From Rhizophagus sp. LPA8_4_AMF (Eukaryota > Glomeromycota > Glomeromycetes > Glomerales > Glomeraceae), in NCBI GenBank assembly GCA_021464525.1, contig JADRCO010000047.1:1-63341 (forward strand): DNA of 63,341 nucleotides, read 5' to 3'. A model generated the notes under the pieces. It had not been told where the DNA came from. It was given only the letters and a program-made list of their open reading frames with translations, and did not search any database. Positions 38,501 through 51,219 of this stretch are shown piece after piece. The position numbers were made by a program, and so were the translations under genes. Every line of letters begins with the position of its first letter. Positions within the stretch are counted from its first letter, which is position 1.

Positions 38501-39178
38501 TTGTAGATGTAAAGGCAAATTTTATTATTAAGTCATTATTGAATCATCGTGATATATAAATAATGCAACAGATAGTTACTTTGTTTATCAAATATTTTAT
38601 TATAATAAGTATAGGACTGATAGATTCTCGAACTTTAAATATATCCGATTTGTTTTTGTTGAATAAGCTCTTATTGTAATATCTGTTATTTATCCAGATA
38701 GTTGCAGGAAGCTGCAGAAATTTACGCATTTTTCTGATGCCCATTAAATTTTATGGCTTTGTTAAGAAATCTCTACTCTCCAGTGACAACTCTATTGAAT
38801 TTATTATGTTAAATGGTCAATGATCTAATAATATCAATAGCTCCTCAACTTGACACGAAAATTTTTTGTGTAACTAACAGATATAGACGTCTAACGAGAG
38901 TTTTTTTTAGCAACCGGCAAACCGCAGTAATCGAAAAAATGAAAATGGGGGTAAAACTGAAAAACCCTACATATTATATTTTTACCAATTCCATATCTGA
39001 TATTTTTGTTGTCCAGAGACTCGGAATATATCATTATAAACTCCCTTTATTAATACTATTAATTATCGTGAAAGAATAGTCAATAACCCTAAGAATACTA
39101 TTAGTCTATTACTTTTGCTTATATATTCACAAATCACCACTTTATTGCTCTTATTCCCGGTTTCTAATCTATTTTAGT
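38501..39178. other. Duplicated 5' flank of CUL3
   Basis: Resembles 25240-26230 in pieces, including tccagatagttgcaggaa and the ttgacacgaaaattttttgtg word at 38850. It contains no independent gene and probably includes the CUL3 promoter, but no motif was identified. Confidence 0.55.
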
Positions 39179-42100
39179 ATGAGTAGCCGTAAACAGCCAA
39201 AAGGAAAGATAAGGCCACCAAAGAAACCGGTAAGTTTAGTTACTATAGTCCGGTTTGAAAGGGTTTATCAAACTGTAGTAAATCCGTAACTTATATTAAG
39301 CGCATAAGAATTTCTTTTTGTTCTTTATTGTTTCTCAAGTGTAGAAGTTATAATAACAAGTATAGATTTAATAGTTTACAAGTTTAAACGTCTAAAAAAA
39401 AGCCAGCCAATAATATTTGCGGATACTTTATATAAATATTCTTCTGCAGACTTTCTGTCAGACTTTCAAAGTCTTGACTTAGAAACAAAACTATATTTTA
39501 TTTTTATATGAATATGTGAACTTATCTTTTTTAATTTTCTTTTTTTTTTTAATAAAGACTTAATTATAAAAAAAACTTATTTATTTAAATATGTCTTCAC
39601 GTCGTTTTCAGAATTCCGCTGACGCCCAATTCACTGACAATTGGGATCGTCTAGCTCAGGCTATTCGCGAAATTCATAAAAAAAATGCGTCGATCCTATG
39701 TTTTGAAGAACTTTATCGTAATGCAAGTAACCTGGTGTTTCATAAAAATGGAGACAATAAAACTGCAGTAAAGTTATATAATGGTGTAAGAGAAGTTATT
39801 ACACAGCATCTGGAAGAAGTTGCTGTTTCACAAGTAGTACCGGCATTCCATTTTTCAGATACAAGTAATTTACAAACAAACCCTAGAGCAAATTTCTTGA
39901 AAGTTTTAAAAACTGTTTGGGAGGACCATACTACATGTATGCTTATGATTAGAGATATTTTAATGTATATGGTAAGTTAATGATTTTAAGTAAAGTTTTG
40001 TAATTATTTCTTTTACGTAAATTATTTTGTGCGAGGAAAATTTTTCCTGTTGTAGGCTACATCTAATAATTACACTATAACTAAAGGATCGGGTTTACGC
40101 AAAAACTGCAAACGTTCCTCTTGTTTATGATCTTGGATTGGATCTATTTAGAGACACAATCGTTCGATCACAGAATTATCCAATTCAGAGTCATCTTCTT
40201 GAAGTACTTTTACAGCAAATTAAGCTTGAACGAGAGAATGAAATTATAGATCGTACTAATGTGAAAGCATCAATTGACATGTTACTGGAGTTGACTGACG
40301 CGTCGACTAAAGATACAGTTTATGCAACTGATTTCGAATATAAGTTCTTGGATACAAGTTCGGAATATTATAGGGTTGAAGGGCAAATGCTAGTAGGAGA
40401 ATATGATGCTCCAGAATATATGAAAAAGGTTAGCAAATATATATATATTTTTTTTTCTTTAAAAAAAAAAAAAAAAAATTTTTTATTCCGAACTTATGCA
40501 TATTAATAACATATTATATCTTTTAGGTAGATAAGCGACTGAATGAAGAAGAGCAGCGCGTACGTCATTATCTATCACAAACCACGGAACCAAAGATTCG
40601 TAATATTGTAGAGGAGGAGTTAATTTCAAAACATCTAAAGACAGTAATTGAGGTACGCTTTATAGTATAAAAAATTTTTTTTTTGGTTTTATAAATTACA
40701 TGAAATGAATTGTAAAAAATTTTTTATTTCTAGATGGAAAATTCGGGTTTAATTCCTATGCTAAGGAATGAAAAAATGGATGGTAAGTTTCTTGTATTTA
40801 TCGTTCAATGATTATTGTATTTTTGTAATGTTATTTATTTAATTTAGATCTTGGAAGAATGTATAAATTGTTCGGGCGAGTTGTAAAAGGCCATGATGAA
40901 ATGAAATCTGCTATTAGTGATTATATACGTGAACTTGGTAAAGCGATTAATGAAACAGTGACAAGTAATACAACTGCCGAAGGTAGTAATGCTGCGTCTG
41001 GTGATAAGCAAACGGGAGCTACTGTTGCTGTAAGATGGGTACAGGAGGTTCTAGACCTTAAAGACAAATTCGATAAAGTTCAGAATTTAGCTTTATCTAA
41101 TGATAAAGCATTTCAAACATCATTTAATGAGGTTTGTCAGTACAAATGTTTTATTATTTACTGTTCAGGATAAATATATCTTTTATTAATGCTTATAAAT
41201 TTTTTTTCAAGGCTTTTGAATATTTCATTAATAAGAATCCAAAGTCACCCGAGTTTATATCATTGTTTATTGATGATAATCTCAAAAAAGGATTAAAGGG
41301 GGTTAGTTTGGCGTATCATTTATTTTCTTAAATAACATTATCTTAGGCAATTACCAATTTTATAAAATTTAGAAAACGGAAGAAGAAGTTGATAGTGTAT
41401 TGGACAAAACTATTACATTGTTCCGCTTTATTGGAGAAAAGGACGTTTTTGAACGATATTACAAACAACATTTAGCTAAGCGTTTATTGCTTGGACGCAG
41501 TGTTAGCGATGATGCAGAAAGGGGTATGATAGGTAAACTCAAGGTATGTCAGTAGTCTACGATTGTAGTATTTCACTAATTCACTTTTTATTTTCTAATA
41601 TTTGTCTCGTATATACCTCAGGTTGAGTGCGGTTATCAATTTACTACAAAACTAGAGGGGATGTTCAATGATATGAGAATATCATCCGATACAATGTTAG
41701 ATTTCAAGGAATACTTGGATAAACTTATTTCAGATGTATGCAAGCTTATATATATATATATGTATATAAAAGGATAAGTTTGTTTAAAATAAAATTATTG
41801 TATACATTATTTAATACATTTTATAATATAGAAACCTAAGTTAGATTTAAGTGTAACCGTCCTTACATCAACGTTTTGGCCAATGAACCTATCAGCAAGT
41901 CCAAGATGTAATTTACCGCCAGAATTGACAAAGGCTTGTGATACCTTCCGAAATTTTTATTTAGGTCGACATAGTGGTCGTAGATTAACATGGCAATCGA
42001 ATATGGTAATAAATATATTATATATATATTATATATTTTGATACCAGAGTTAGTTTGAATTTTGTTTGCTAATTTTTATTTATATACTTAGGGTACAGCA

Positions 42101-42832
42101 GATATTCGAGGTTCATTCAAAGCACGTAAACATGAATTGAACGTGTCAACGTATCAAATGGTTATCTTACTTATGTTCAATGATAAACATGATGGAGAGG
42201 CTCTATCGTATGAGGTATAATAAAATTTAAATTTCGATTAATGATCTCACCGTATTATGTTTAAATTATATATGTATTTATATATTTTTTTCCAGCAAAT
42301 CAAAGGTGAAAGTGATATTCCAGAAGCTGATCTCAAACGTAATCTTCAATCATTGGCTTGTGCTAAGTACAAAATCCTTGTTAAAGAACCTAAAGGAAAA
42401 GAGATCAATCCTGGAGATCAATTTTTTTTCAATAATGACTTCACAGCACCATTGCAACGTATTAAGATTCAAACTGTAGCCAGTAAAGTAGAAAGTGAAG
42501 GCGAAAGAAAGGAAACACGAGAAAAAGTAGAAGAGGCTAGAAAACATCAAACAGAAGCTGCTATTGTAAGAATTATGAAAGATAGGAAGACTATGGAACA
42601 TAATCTTTTGGTTGCAGAAGTTGTAAAACAACTACAATCAAGATTTATGCCAAATCCAGCGTTGATAAAGAAGAGAATTGAGGCATTAATTGAACGAGAA
42701 TATTTGGAAAGAGCCTCGGGAGATAGGTAAGCTTCATAATATATTTTTTATATTAATTCTTAGTCAATTATTTCAATTATTAATAAATTTCTTTAAAATC
42801 AATTCAGGCGAGTATATAATTATCTAGCGTAA
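39179..42832 (+). CDS. CUL3: Cullin-3, scaffold of CUL3-RING ubiquitin ligases
   Basis: Thirteen exons encode 779 aa: join(39179..39229,39612..39971,40087..40428,40527..40652,40734..40782,40848..41131,41212..41301,41373..41543,41622..41735,41832..42005,42092..42214,42296..42726,42808..42832). All phases close and the length fits the family (about 770). The N-terminal extension and cullin repeats bind BTB adaptors. The C-terminal part has [25 protein letters not shown], and the winged helix with neddylation site [11 protein letters not shown] (K723), and ends RRVYNYLA. Conserved signatures include [23 protein letters not shown] and KEPKGKEI. It positions RBX1-bound E2 against BTB-recruited substrates. 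A five-residue insert (NKTAV) in [11 protein letters not shown] is shared with the paralogue at 26231 but not with the pseudogene at 33745. The start ATG lies in a 51-bp exon with a GTAAGT donor. Confidence 0.95.
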
Positions 42833-43255
42833 GCGATAACATAATAGGACATTTTATCTAGTAATTCTTATTAAATCTAACGCAGCACATGATTTTTATT
42901 AAATCAATTTCTTTTTCTCTTTTTTTTGTTTGACAAACTTTTACCCCTTATCATCAAATTTCTTCAAACTTTTATTCATAGTTTTCAGGTTCAGATTTGT
43001 AGCTGCCTTTCCTTTTTTTATTTCTCACAATATTATTTTCTCTTAAAAACAATACATTTTTTTTTTGTAATTTGTAAAAAAAGCTTTATTTGGGATTGTA
43101 ATACTTTGAGATATGTTCAATCATTCATGCAAGAAAAAAAGAACGAGAAACTCGATTTTTTTATTCATAATTACTAACTAATACTAGCTTATATTAAGTC
43201 CTTTGTTAAGAAAGATGAGGATACATTACGCGCTGGTCATAAATAGAAAATATTT
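42833..43255. other. Spacer between convergent CUL3 and QCR8
   Basis: T-rich, with no coding exon. It presumably holds both 3' untranslated regions and polyadenylation signals. Confidence 0.5.
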
Positions 43256-43519
43256 TTAACCATATTTCGCTAATTCTTCTTTACCAGCTTTAGAATGTAA
43301 AAATTCATGTTTCTTTGTATAAGAAGAATAAATAAGATAACCAAAGATTACGGGAGGTCCAACGTAAGGAGCCTGAGACATTGTACGACGGAAAACATTA
43401 AATATCCCATATTTTAAAGCACCAGCGAATGCACGTTGTTGATATGAAGAAACTGAGTAGGTGACTATTCCCTTTTGTACGGGACCTCCCATGTTTCCCC
43501 ACCGGTTTTCACCACCCAT
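43256..43519 (-). CDS. QCR8: Cytochrome bc1 complex subunit 8
   Basis: Single exon, 87 aa. It matches the QCR8 family (8-10 kDa) throughout: KGIVTYSVSSYQQRAFAGAL, then IFNVFRRTMSQAPYVGPP, a transmembrane segment VIFGYLIYSSYT (about 55-67) and KKHEFLHSKAGKEELAKYG. It is an inner-mitochondrial-membrane subunit of respiratory complex III that helps form the ubiquinone site around cytochrome b. It is divergently transcribed from DRS1, with 355 bp between the starts. Confidence 0.93.
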   Translation of the reverse strand: MGGENRWGNMGGPVQKGIVTYSVSSYQQRAFAGALKYGIFNVFRRTMSQAPYVGPPVIFGYLIYSSYTKKHEFLHSKAGKEELAKYG

Positions 43520-43874
43520 GACTATTATAACGGGTTGTTTGTTTTATTTGTTTGGAAGTTATCTAAAAAAATCGAACTAAAGAGTTAGGGAATAGTTAAA
43601 ACTAGCTTTTTATTTTAATTTACATGTTTTCAAAAATAAAACATAAGTAATGTGTAAATTAACAGTTTTTTTATATACTTACATAAATTTTATGAAAAGA
43701 ATTTGTAAAAGAAACCTTACAATTTTTTTTTTTTTAATTAGTTATACAACAACATGATTTATGTCGATCTATTACGAAATTTATCATCCAATCAAAAAAT
43801 CAGTAATTAGATGTAAAAAAAAAAAATTATTCATTTTTGACTTTTATTAAAAGCGAAATAATAAAGGAGTAAAT

Positions 43875-46800
43875 ATGGATTTTATAATGACTATTGAAGA
43901 TGATAATGAAGTAATTTCTCTTGAAGAAGAGAGTAGTGACATTAATGACGATACACAAATAAATAATACTAAAGCTAAAAAAACAAATAAAAAGGATAAA
44001 AAAGTTAATAAAAAGGAAAATAAAAAATTGAATAATGAAAAAGATAATGAAAAAAATAAAAGAGATGATAATAATAATATTAATTCAGTAAATGATATTA
44101 TTAATCCTGAATTTACATTTTTTATTGATGGAATTAATAATAAATCAATTGAACATCCATGGGATTTTAATGCTGCAAGAGCTGGACTTAAACCAAAAAT
44201 ATCTGTAAGATAAATTAATAAAATATTAAAATTTTCTAATTTTCGGATTAATTATTTTAATTTTGATTCAACTTTAAAATAAAAACAAATAGGTTAAATC
44301 GAAATCTATTGATGAGATAATTGAAAATAAACGATTGGAAGCAAAAAAAAAGAAAAATCATAAAATAAATGGTGATGGTAAAAATGGTACAAATAAAAAA
44401 CTGTCAAATTTTTTGATTTTTAAGGAAAGTTTTTTTTTTTTAAATGATGGATTATTTAATTTGTCAATAGATAAAAAAAAGATGAATTATGATGATGATG
44501 AACTTAGTGAATCAGAGAAGGATGATGATCTAGAAAAGAAATATAACGATCGAAACAAAAAGAAAGAAACAATGAAACATGATGAGGTTAGTGAGGATGA
44601 TCGAGCTGAAAATGACGAAGAAGAGGAAGAAGATAGTGGTATTGATTAGATTTTTATATTCATTTTTCTGCGAAAAAGATTATATACATATATGCTATAT
44701 ATTAATTTTTCATGTATTTAGATGAAGATGAGCCTTATACTTTTGGTGGAGGGGTTGATTATGTTATTGAAGATGGGGATGAAGATACTAGTGAGGATGA
44801 GGATGAGGATGAGGATGAAGGACCTGAAGAAAAAAACGAACAGAAGAAGCAAAAAGTTGCTAATTCTGAAAGTAAAATGTATGATAAAGATAGTGATGAG
44901 GATGAGGATGAGGATGAAAGTGATGAAGATAGCAATGAAGACGACGACGAATATGAAAGAGAGGTTTAAAATTTACTTTCAGTTTAAATTTTTATCTTTT
45001 GAAAATATCGGAATTGCCTTACATATTTTTTCCGTTAATGTTTAGCGGAAAAAAGCATATTTTGCAGATAAATCCGAAATAATACAGAATGAAGATGCGG
45101 AATCATTTCAAACAATGAATTTATCAAGACCAATATTGAAAGGACTAAGCCAATTAGGATTTGTTCAACCAACACAAATACAAAAAGAAACTATACCTAT
45201 AGCACTTATGGGTAAAGATATTTGTGGGGGTGCAATAACAGGAAGTGGTAAAACAATAGCCTTTTTAGTACCAATAATAGAAAGATTATTTTATAGACCA
45301 AGACAAACAGCAGAAGTGAGAGTACTTATATTAGCACCTACACGCGAATTAGCTATACAATGCCATAGTGTTGCTAGTAAATTAGCTGCTTTTACTGATA
45401 TAACTTTATGTCTTTGCGTTGGTTAGTATAGAAAGGTGTTTTTTTCTAGGAGAAATTTCCTTTAAAGAATATGTTTTAAAAGTTTTCCTTTATTTTCATT
45501 AGGTGGGTTAAGTCTTAAACAACAAGAAACAGAATTGCGAGCACGCCCTGATATTGTTATCGCAACTCCAGGAAGACTTATTGATCATGTACGAAATTCG
45601 CCATCTTTTTTACTGGAAAGTATCGAAATTTTAGTTATAGATGAAGCAGATCGGTAAGATAACTACAATCTCGAGTGTTATCCTATAAGAGCATACTAAC
45701 CTCCTTTTTCCTTTTTTTATAGGATGCTGGAAGTCGGATTTACGGATGAGTTAGACGAGATAGTTAAATATTGTCCAAAGTCAAGACAAACTATGTTGTT
45801 TTCAGCAACAATGACAGATAATGTAGATGAATTAATTCGCTTATCACTGAATAGACCAGTAAAATTAATGATAGATTCTATTAAATCTACAAATACAAAA
45901 TTAATACAAGAATTTATTAGAATAAGAGAAAACCAAGAAAAAAATCGTGAAATTTTATTATTAATCTTATGTAAAAAGTATTTTAAACATAAGGTTATAA
46001 TATTTTTTAGAACAAAATCGGTTGCTCATGAAATGAAAGTTATTTTTGGATTAGTAGGATTAAAAGCTTCCGAATTACATGGTAATCTTTCTCAAGAACA
46101 AGTAAGTTTTATGAGCAAGATGGGAATTTTAGAGTTTTCTTTTGATTACTTATTAATACATATACATATATATTTATATTTAAAAATCGATTTACAGAGA
46201 CTGGAAGCCTTAGAAGCGTTTCGAGATAGTAAAGTGGATTATTTATTAGCTACGGATTTAGCATCACGTGGTTTGGATATTAAAGGAATTGAGACGGTTA
46301 TAAATTATAATATGCCACAAAGTTACGATCAATATATTCACAGAGTTGGTAGAACTGCTCGTGCGGGTAGAAATGGACGGTTAGTACAAAAATTTTTTTT
46401 AAGTACAATATAATGTAAAAATACTAAACATATACACATATAACTTTTATAAATATGTAAAGATCTGTTACGTTAACAGGAGAATCGGATCGTAAATTAT
46501 TAAAATTGATAATAAAACATTCACAAAAAGAACAAATTAAAAAAAGGAAGATTGATGTTGAATTAATAAAGGAATATAGTAAAAAATTAGAAGATATTAA
46601 AGAAAAAGTGGAAGAAGTATTAAAAGAAGAAAAAGAAGAAAAATTAATGAACCAAGCTGAAATGGAATTATTAAAAGGTCAAAATTTATTAAAATACGAA
46701 AATGAAATTTTTAGTAGACCTGCGAGGACTTGGTTTCAATCAGAAAAAGAAAAGAAACTATCGAAAAACCTTTCTGCTGATAACATTGATGTCAAAAAAA

Positions 46801-47255
46801 GAATGAGGGTTGAAGATGATAACGAGGAAGAAGTAAATAAAAAGAAAATTAAAAGGGATAAATATGCTGGTATGTCTAGAAAGAAAAAAAGAAGAATGAA
46901 ATTACGTGAGGAGGAGTCTAATCCTCAGATGAAAAATGAAAATTTAAAAGCTGTGAGGTTAGCCAAAAAGAGTCAAAGGCCCGCTAAAATTAATAAAATA
47001 TCGGAAAATGATAAGAATAAAGAAAAGACGAAAAATGGAGGTGAAAAGAAAAAGAAAAATAATGGGATTGGGTTCGAAATGGATTTAGCTGATGCCACTA
47101 AAAAGAAGGCTTTTGCTGTTGTATCGAAAAATACAAATAAGAAAGGGAAAGGTGCAGGCAAGGGAAAAAGCAATGACGTTATTAAAAAGAAAGTTAAAAA
47201 TAATAATGGTATAAAGAAAAAGAGTAAGAATGTTAAAAGCAAACGAAGAAAATAG
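43875..47255 (+). CDS. DRS1: DEAD-box RNA helicase Drs1/DDX27
   Basis: Eight exons, join(43875..44204,44293..44638,44722..44963,45046..45421,45503..45653,45723..46101,46198..46379,46463..47255), encode 932 aa. The N-terminal third is acidic and lysine-rich (DEDEDEDE tracts) and includes the Drs1-type [11 protein letters not shown]. The helicase core has the Q motif (FVQPTQIQ), motif [10 protein letters not shown] (K375), PTRELA, TPGRL, DEAD at 478-481, SAT and [14 protein letters not shown], followed by [14 protein letters not shown]. The C-terminal tail is very lysine-rich, as in nucleolar helicases. The protein acts in 60S subunit assembly in the nucleolus. The helicase core is of normal size and the extra length is in the charged ends. 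Confidence 0.94.
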
Positions 47256-47709
47256 TATTAACAATATCGATTAGAAACTGTGTTTGTTTAAAATTTACTA
47301 AAGGATTAGAAATAGTTTGTTATAATAATAAAGTATATTAATTTGTGTTTTAAAGCATCATAATTTAAAATAAAGATATATATATGATTTGGATAATCAG
47401 TATCAACAAAAAAAAAAATTTTATTTTTGCAGTTCCTTTACTAAATTTAGATAGAAGCTAAAGAAAAGTGCGCTATTTAAGAATTTAACCCCTAGTTAAA
47501 GATGTGGCGGAATGATGTTATACGCACATTCAGATCAAAGTTTTTAGAAGAGGATTTTTTTATAAAAAAAAATTTTATCCATTGCAATTATATTAATTCT
47601 ACCAGTTTTCTACAATATAAGTAAGAAACGATTGTATTAGAATGTAGAACATGTAAGATAATAATTAAATTCTGAGTAGAATTTTTTAAATAATAGTTAC
47701 AGAATAAGG
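47256..47709. other. Spacer between DRS1 and PLPBP
   Basis: AT-rich and non-coding; it should contain the DRS1 3' end and the PLPBP promoter. No motif is recognised. Confidence 0.5.
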
Positions 47710-48925
47710 ATGATATCTTCTTCTGGTGAAGTTAAAGAAGAGGAAAAAAATGAAGCTGAAATAAGAAAAAAAGAAATTGAAGAAAAATTATGTGATGTTA
47801 AAAAACGTATCGAATCAATAACTCAAGGAAAACAAGTAATTGTTATATATCCTTAGATGGAGCAAGATACGAAATAGTTGTTAATCGAAATTTTTTTATA
47901 ATATTATTAGGCCAGATTAGTCGCAGTTAGTAAACTTAAACCAGTATCAGATATTCGTTTGGCTTATGAACTTGGACAAAGACACTTCGGTGAAAATTAT
48001 GTAAGAATTTTATTAAAAAAAAAAAAAATTCTTTAATTTTGAAATTGATTTAATAAATATTTTTATTATTTATTAATTAGATACAAGAATTAGTTGAAAA
48101 AAGCGAAAAGGTAATTTATTCTAAAATAAACGAAATTTATATGTAATAAAAACATCTCAATAAGTTAATAATTTTATATCAGTTACCATCAGATATTCAA
48201 TGGCATTTTATAGGAACATTACAAAGTAATAAATGTAAAATGCTAGCAGGTAATTAATACAAGTTAGTATATGTCATTTATTTATTATTACAGTTATTAA
48301 CTTAGTTGTGTATTAAGGGATACCAAACTTGTGGGCGGTAGAAACAATAGATAGTATAAAAAAAGCGGATTTAATGAATAAAGCTTGTGCATCAAGAAAT
48401 GATAAATTAAAAGTATTTCTTCAAGTGAATACAAGTGGTGAAGAATGTAATTATGTAATTCATTTTTTTTATTAAAATTTTTTATACAAGAATAACGAGT
48501 CTTTTTATCTTTATGTCATTCAGCCAAAAGTGGGATTGAACCAGGAGAATGTTTAGACGTATTAAATTATATTCAAAATAATTGTAATAAATTAGAATTA
48601 ATGGGTTTAATGACTATTGGAGCTCTTAATAGAGATGATTCTAATGAAAACCAACCAAATCCTGATTTTGTAGTAAGAATATATTTTTTTTTTGTAAAAA
48701 AATTAAAAAAATCGTAATAATTAAACAATTGTTATTTTTTTGTAGTTATTGAGTAATTTAAAGGAAGAATTTAAGAAAGCAAGAGGAATTGAGCTAGAAT
48801 TAAGTATGGGAATGTCCAATGATTTTGAAGAGGCTTTAAAGTTAGGCGCTACTAATGTTCGTATTGGAAGTACTATTTTTGGTTCAAGGCCATCAAAACA
48901 AGAATTAAAACCAGATAATATTTAA
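47710..48925 (+). CDS. PLPBP: Pyridoxal-phosphate homeostasis protein (YggS/PROSC family)
   Basis: Seven exons, join(47710..47835,47911..48000,48081..48110,48183..48249,48318..48446,48524..48672,48746..48925), encode 256 aa. Family signatures are present: [11 protein letters not shown] (PLP lysine K50), [61 protein letters not shown] and [12 protein letters not shown]. It is a TIM-barrel protein that binds PLP without known enzymatic activity and balances PLP and amino-acid pools. At the exon-6 end either of two overlapping GT sites could be used, which adds or drops one Val. Length is typical. Confidence 0.93.
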
Positions 48926-49004
48926 GGTATTTATATTACTATGTCGTTGACGATAGTATTTTACTTGTAATAATGTTCAACATGTATCGTATAAAATAAA
49001 ACTT

Positions 49005-49776
49005 CTACCTAGTACCCCAGTTGAACATTGCAATAGAAACACTAACAGTATTAATAAACATTCTCAATGCTTTAATGTATCCCAAAGTACTAGGCCTGTT
49101 TTATATAAATCACAAAAGTTAGGGAAATTTAGAGAAAATATAAAGCACGTATAATATAATAATGTTACCATGACTCCCAAATGTGTTGGGTACCAAGATC
49201 AGGAATGACCCATCCTATGAATAAAATCATTCCTAATTGAAATGCTTGAGTATTCGTCTGAACATTGGTCAAATTCAAAAGTAAACCTGTAAAATAACAC
49301 TTTTTTATATAAAGGAATGTGAATCCTTGCGTTAAAGACGGGATTATCAAAAGTTATTTATTACTCACTTGCAATGTTGATAAAATGAACGCGCCAATGA
49401 ACCTATACCTAAAATATCAAATAACCCGTTAAGACACGTCAAATAATTATATAAAAAAAAGGAATAAAAACGTGTTACTGACTTCATGGTTTCTGCGTTT
49501 CTTGGAAACCATTTATCTGTATGTTTATCTTCGTTCATTGCTTTTATCCACTTTTTACCCAATAGCGGTCCATATATTAAGGCAGCTACGAGTAAACATA
49601 ATAGTTGAATATTATTCCTTTAAGAAAAGTAAGACTTTGAGAATCAAACCTGCTACGTGTTCAATTGATGCTCCAATAACTACAAGAAAAAATGTATTTA
49701 GAATAAGTTTGAGACTTGCGAAATATTTATAATACTTACAAATTGCTGATAATTTTACGTGAGGAACGAAAACCAT
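49005..49776 (-). CDS. DUF1761-family membrane protein
   Basis: Six small exons, complement(join(49005..49095,49169..49286,49365..49408,49483..49585,49650..49679,49740..49776)), encode 140 aa, with all phases closing. It reads as MVFVPHVKLSAIFIGASIE, then ALIYGPLLGKKWIKAMN, YRFIGAFILSTLQVSLLLNL, FQLGMILFIGWVIPDLGTQH and ALRMFINTVSVSIAMFNWG. The pattern YGPLxGKxWxxxM followed by three hydrophobic segments matches DUF1761 (PF08570), a small multi-pass family of unknown function. Four membrane segments are predicted by eye. Exons as short as 30 and 44 bp hide it from simple ORF scans. The exon-3 donor (AA|GTCAGT) was chosen because the stronger-looking GTAACA three bases on breaks the frame. Confidence 0.75.
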
Positions 49777-50092
49777 TTTGTCAAAGCTATCAAAAAATCC
49801 ACATTCCAAGGATTGGCGTAGTAGATCACTGTGAGTCTGTGACGCAGCAATTTTGGATCGGAGTCTGAATCGGAGCTAATACAGATGTGTATTACATTAA
49901 TTTAGAAATTTTTAATTTTATTTGAATTGTTCTGTGACGTTATGTTACAGCAAAAACCCGACTACGCAAATTGCGCCATAATAATTAGTCATATCAAAAA
50001 AAAACTATAAATACCACAATTTTTTTTATCCATGTTATAAAAAAGTATTTAAAAGTATTTAAATTAATTTAATATAATTAATAATTTATTAA

Positions 50093-51219
50093 ATGGCAAC
50101 TAAAAGAGTCTTGGTAAGTTTTTCAACTATAAATTGAATTATATTTTGAATTTATTAATTAATTATTGCTGCGGTTTTGGTATAGTTAGTTGGCTTGGGA
50201 AACTACACACACCCACAAACACGGCATAGCATAGGGTTACTTTTTTTAGATTATATAGCATCACAATTAAATCTCACTTGGTCAAAAAAAAAATCAATTC
50301 ATGCATACATTACGCAACCAACAACAATATACATTGATCCGTCTCTATCATCTAAGCAAACTCGAACTAAACTGTCAAAGAAAGAAAAGAAAGCAAAAAA
50401 GAAAAAATGGGATTTTGGTAGTGAATCAGATGAAGACACTGAAAGAAACATTATTAACGGTGATACTACTGTACAAGACGAGAACGATTTAATTGGACCT
50501 ACTTTACCTCAAAACATATCCTCAGCTCCTATATCTCCTCCAAGTACGGTTAACCCCAGGAAATATAAACCAAAACCTGATCCTGTTCCTTTAGAATTGA
50601 CTCTGTTGAAACCATTATTATTAATGAATGATAGTGGGAAATCGGTCTCGAAAGCAGGTTTGTACCTGAGAATTACATTTTACATAATTTATTGATAAGA
50701 GCTTATGTTCCATTTATTATTGACATAATCAAATAGTGCGAGAACTTGGATTTTCTCATACAAATACCATTGTAATTCATGATGATATGCAGCGTGAATT
50801 CGGTAAAATTAGCATAAAAAATGGCGGTAGTGCAAAGTAAGTCAAAACAAATTCTAACCAAATCAACGAAGATCATGCATTAATATTTTACTATTGATTT
50901 GTAGTGGACACAATGGAGTCAAATCAGTGATCGATCATTTGAAAACTAATGTAAGCATAATTTTCTAGTTATCATCTACAGTAATTCTATATAACATTCC
51001 TGCAGTCAGTTTACATATTACATTCTCTTTTAGGAATTTCGAAGATTACGTATTGGTATAGGAAGACCTCCAGGCGAAATTAATGATAAGACACATGATA
51101 TTGTGACAGATTTTGTTTTATCGCGTGTTCCCCATAATGAAATGGAAACTTACAATAGTGACATATTTCCAAGATGCAAAGATGAACTATTTAAAGCTAG
51201 CATTCAGACTTTACAATAG
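50093..51219 (+). CDS. Peptidyl-tRNA hydrolase (Pth family) with a large charged insert
   Basis: Five exons, join(50093..50113,50186..50657,50737..50836,50905..50950,51034..51219), encode 274 aa. Pth signatures: LVGLGNYTHPQTRHSIG (Asn13, catalytic His21), KPLLLMNDSG, VIHDDM, GGSANGHNGVKSV, FRRLRIGIGRPPG. The enzyme cleaves peptidyl-tRNA released by stalled ribosomes. An insert of roughly 80 residues between the first strand region and the LLKPLLLMN motif contains a lysine block (KLSKKEKKAKKKKW), an acidic patch and a proline-rich stretch; bacterial Pth is about 190 aa and lacks it. No mitochondrial presequence is seen. The gene is divergent from the DUF1761 gene, 316 bp apart. Confidence 0.9.

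Noticed and set aside
46973..47242. 89-aa antisense frame rich in Phe/Leu
   Set aside because: It is the complement of the lysine-rich DRS1 tail.
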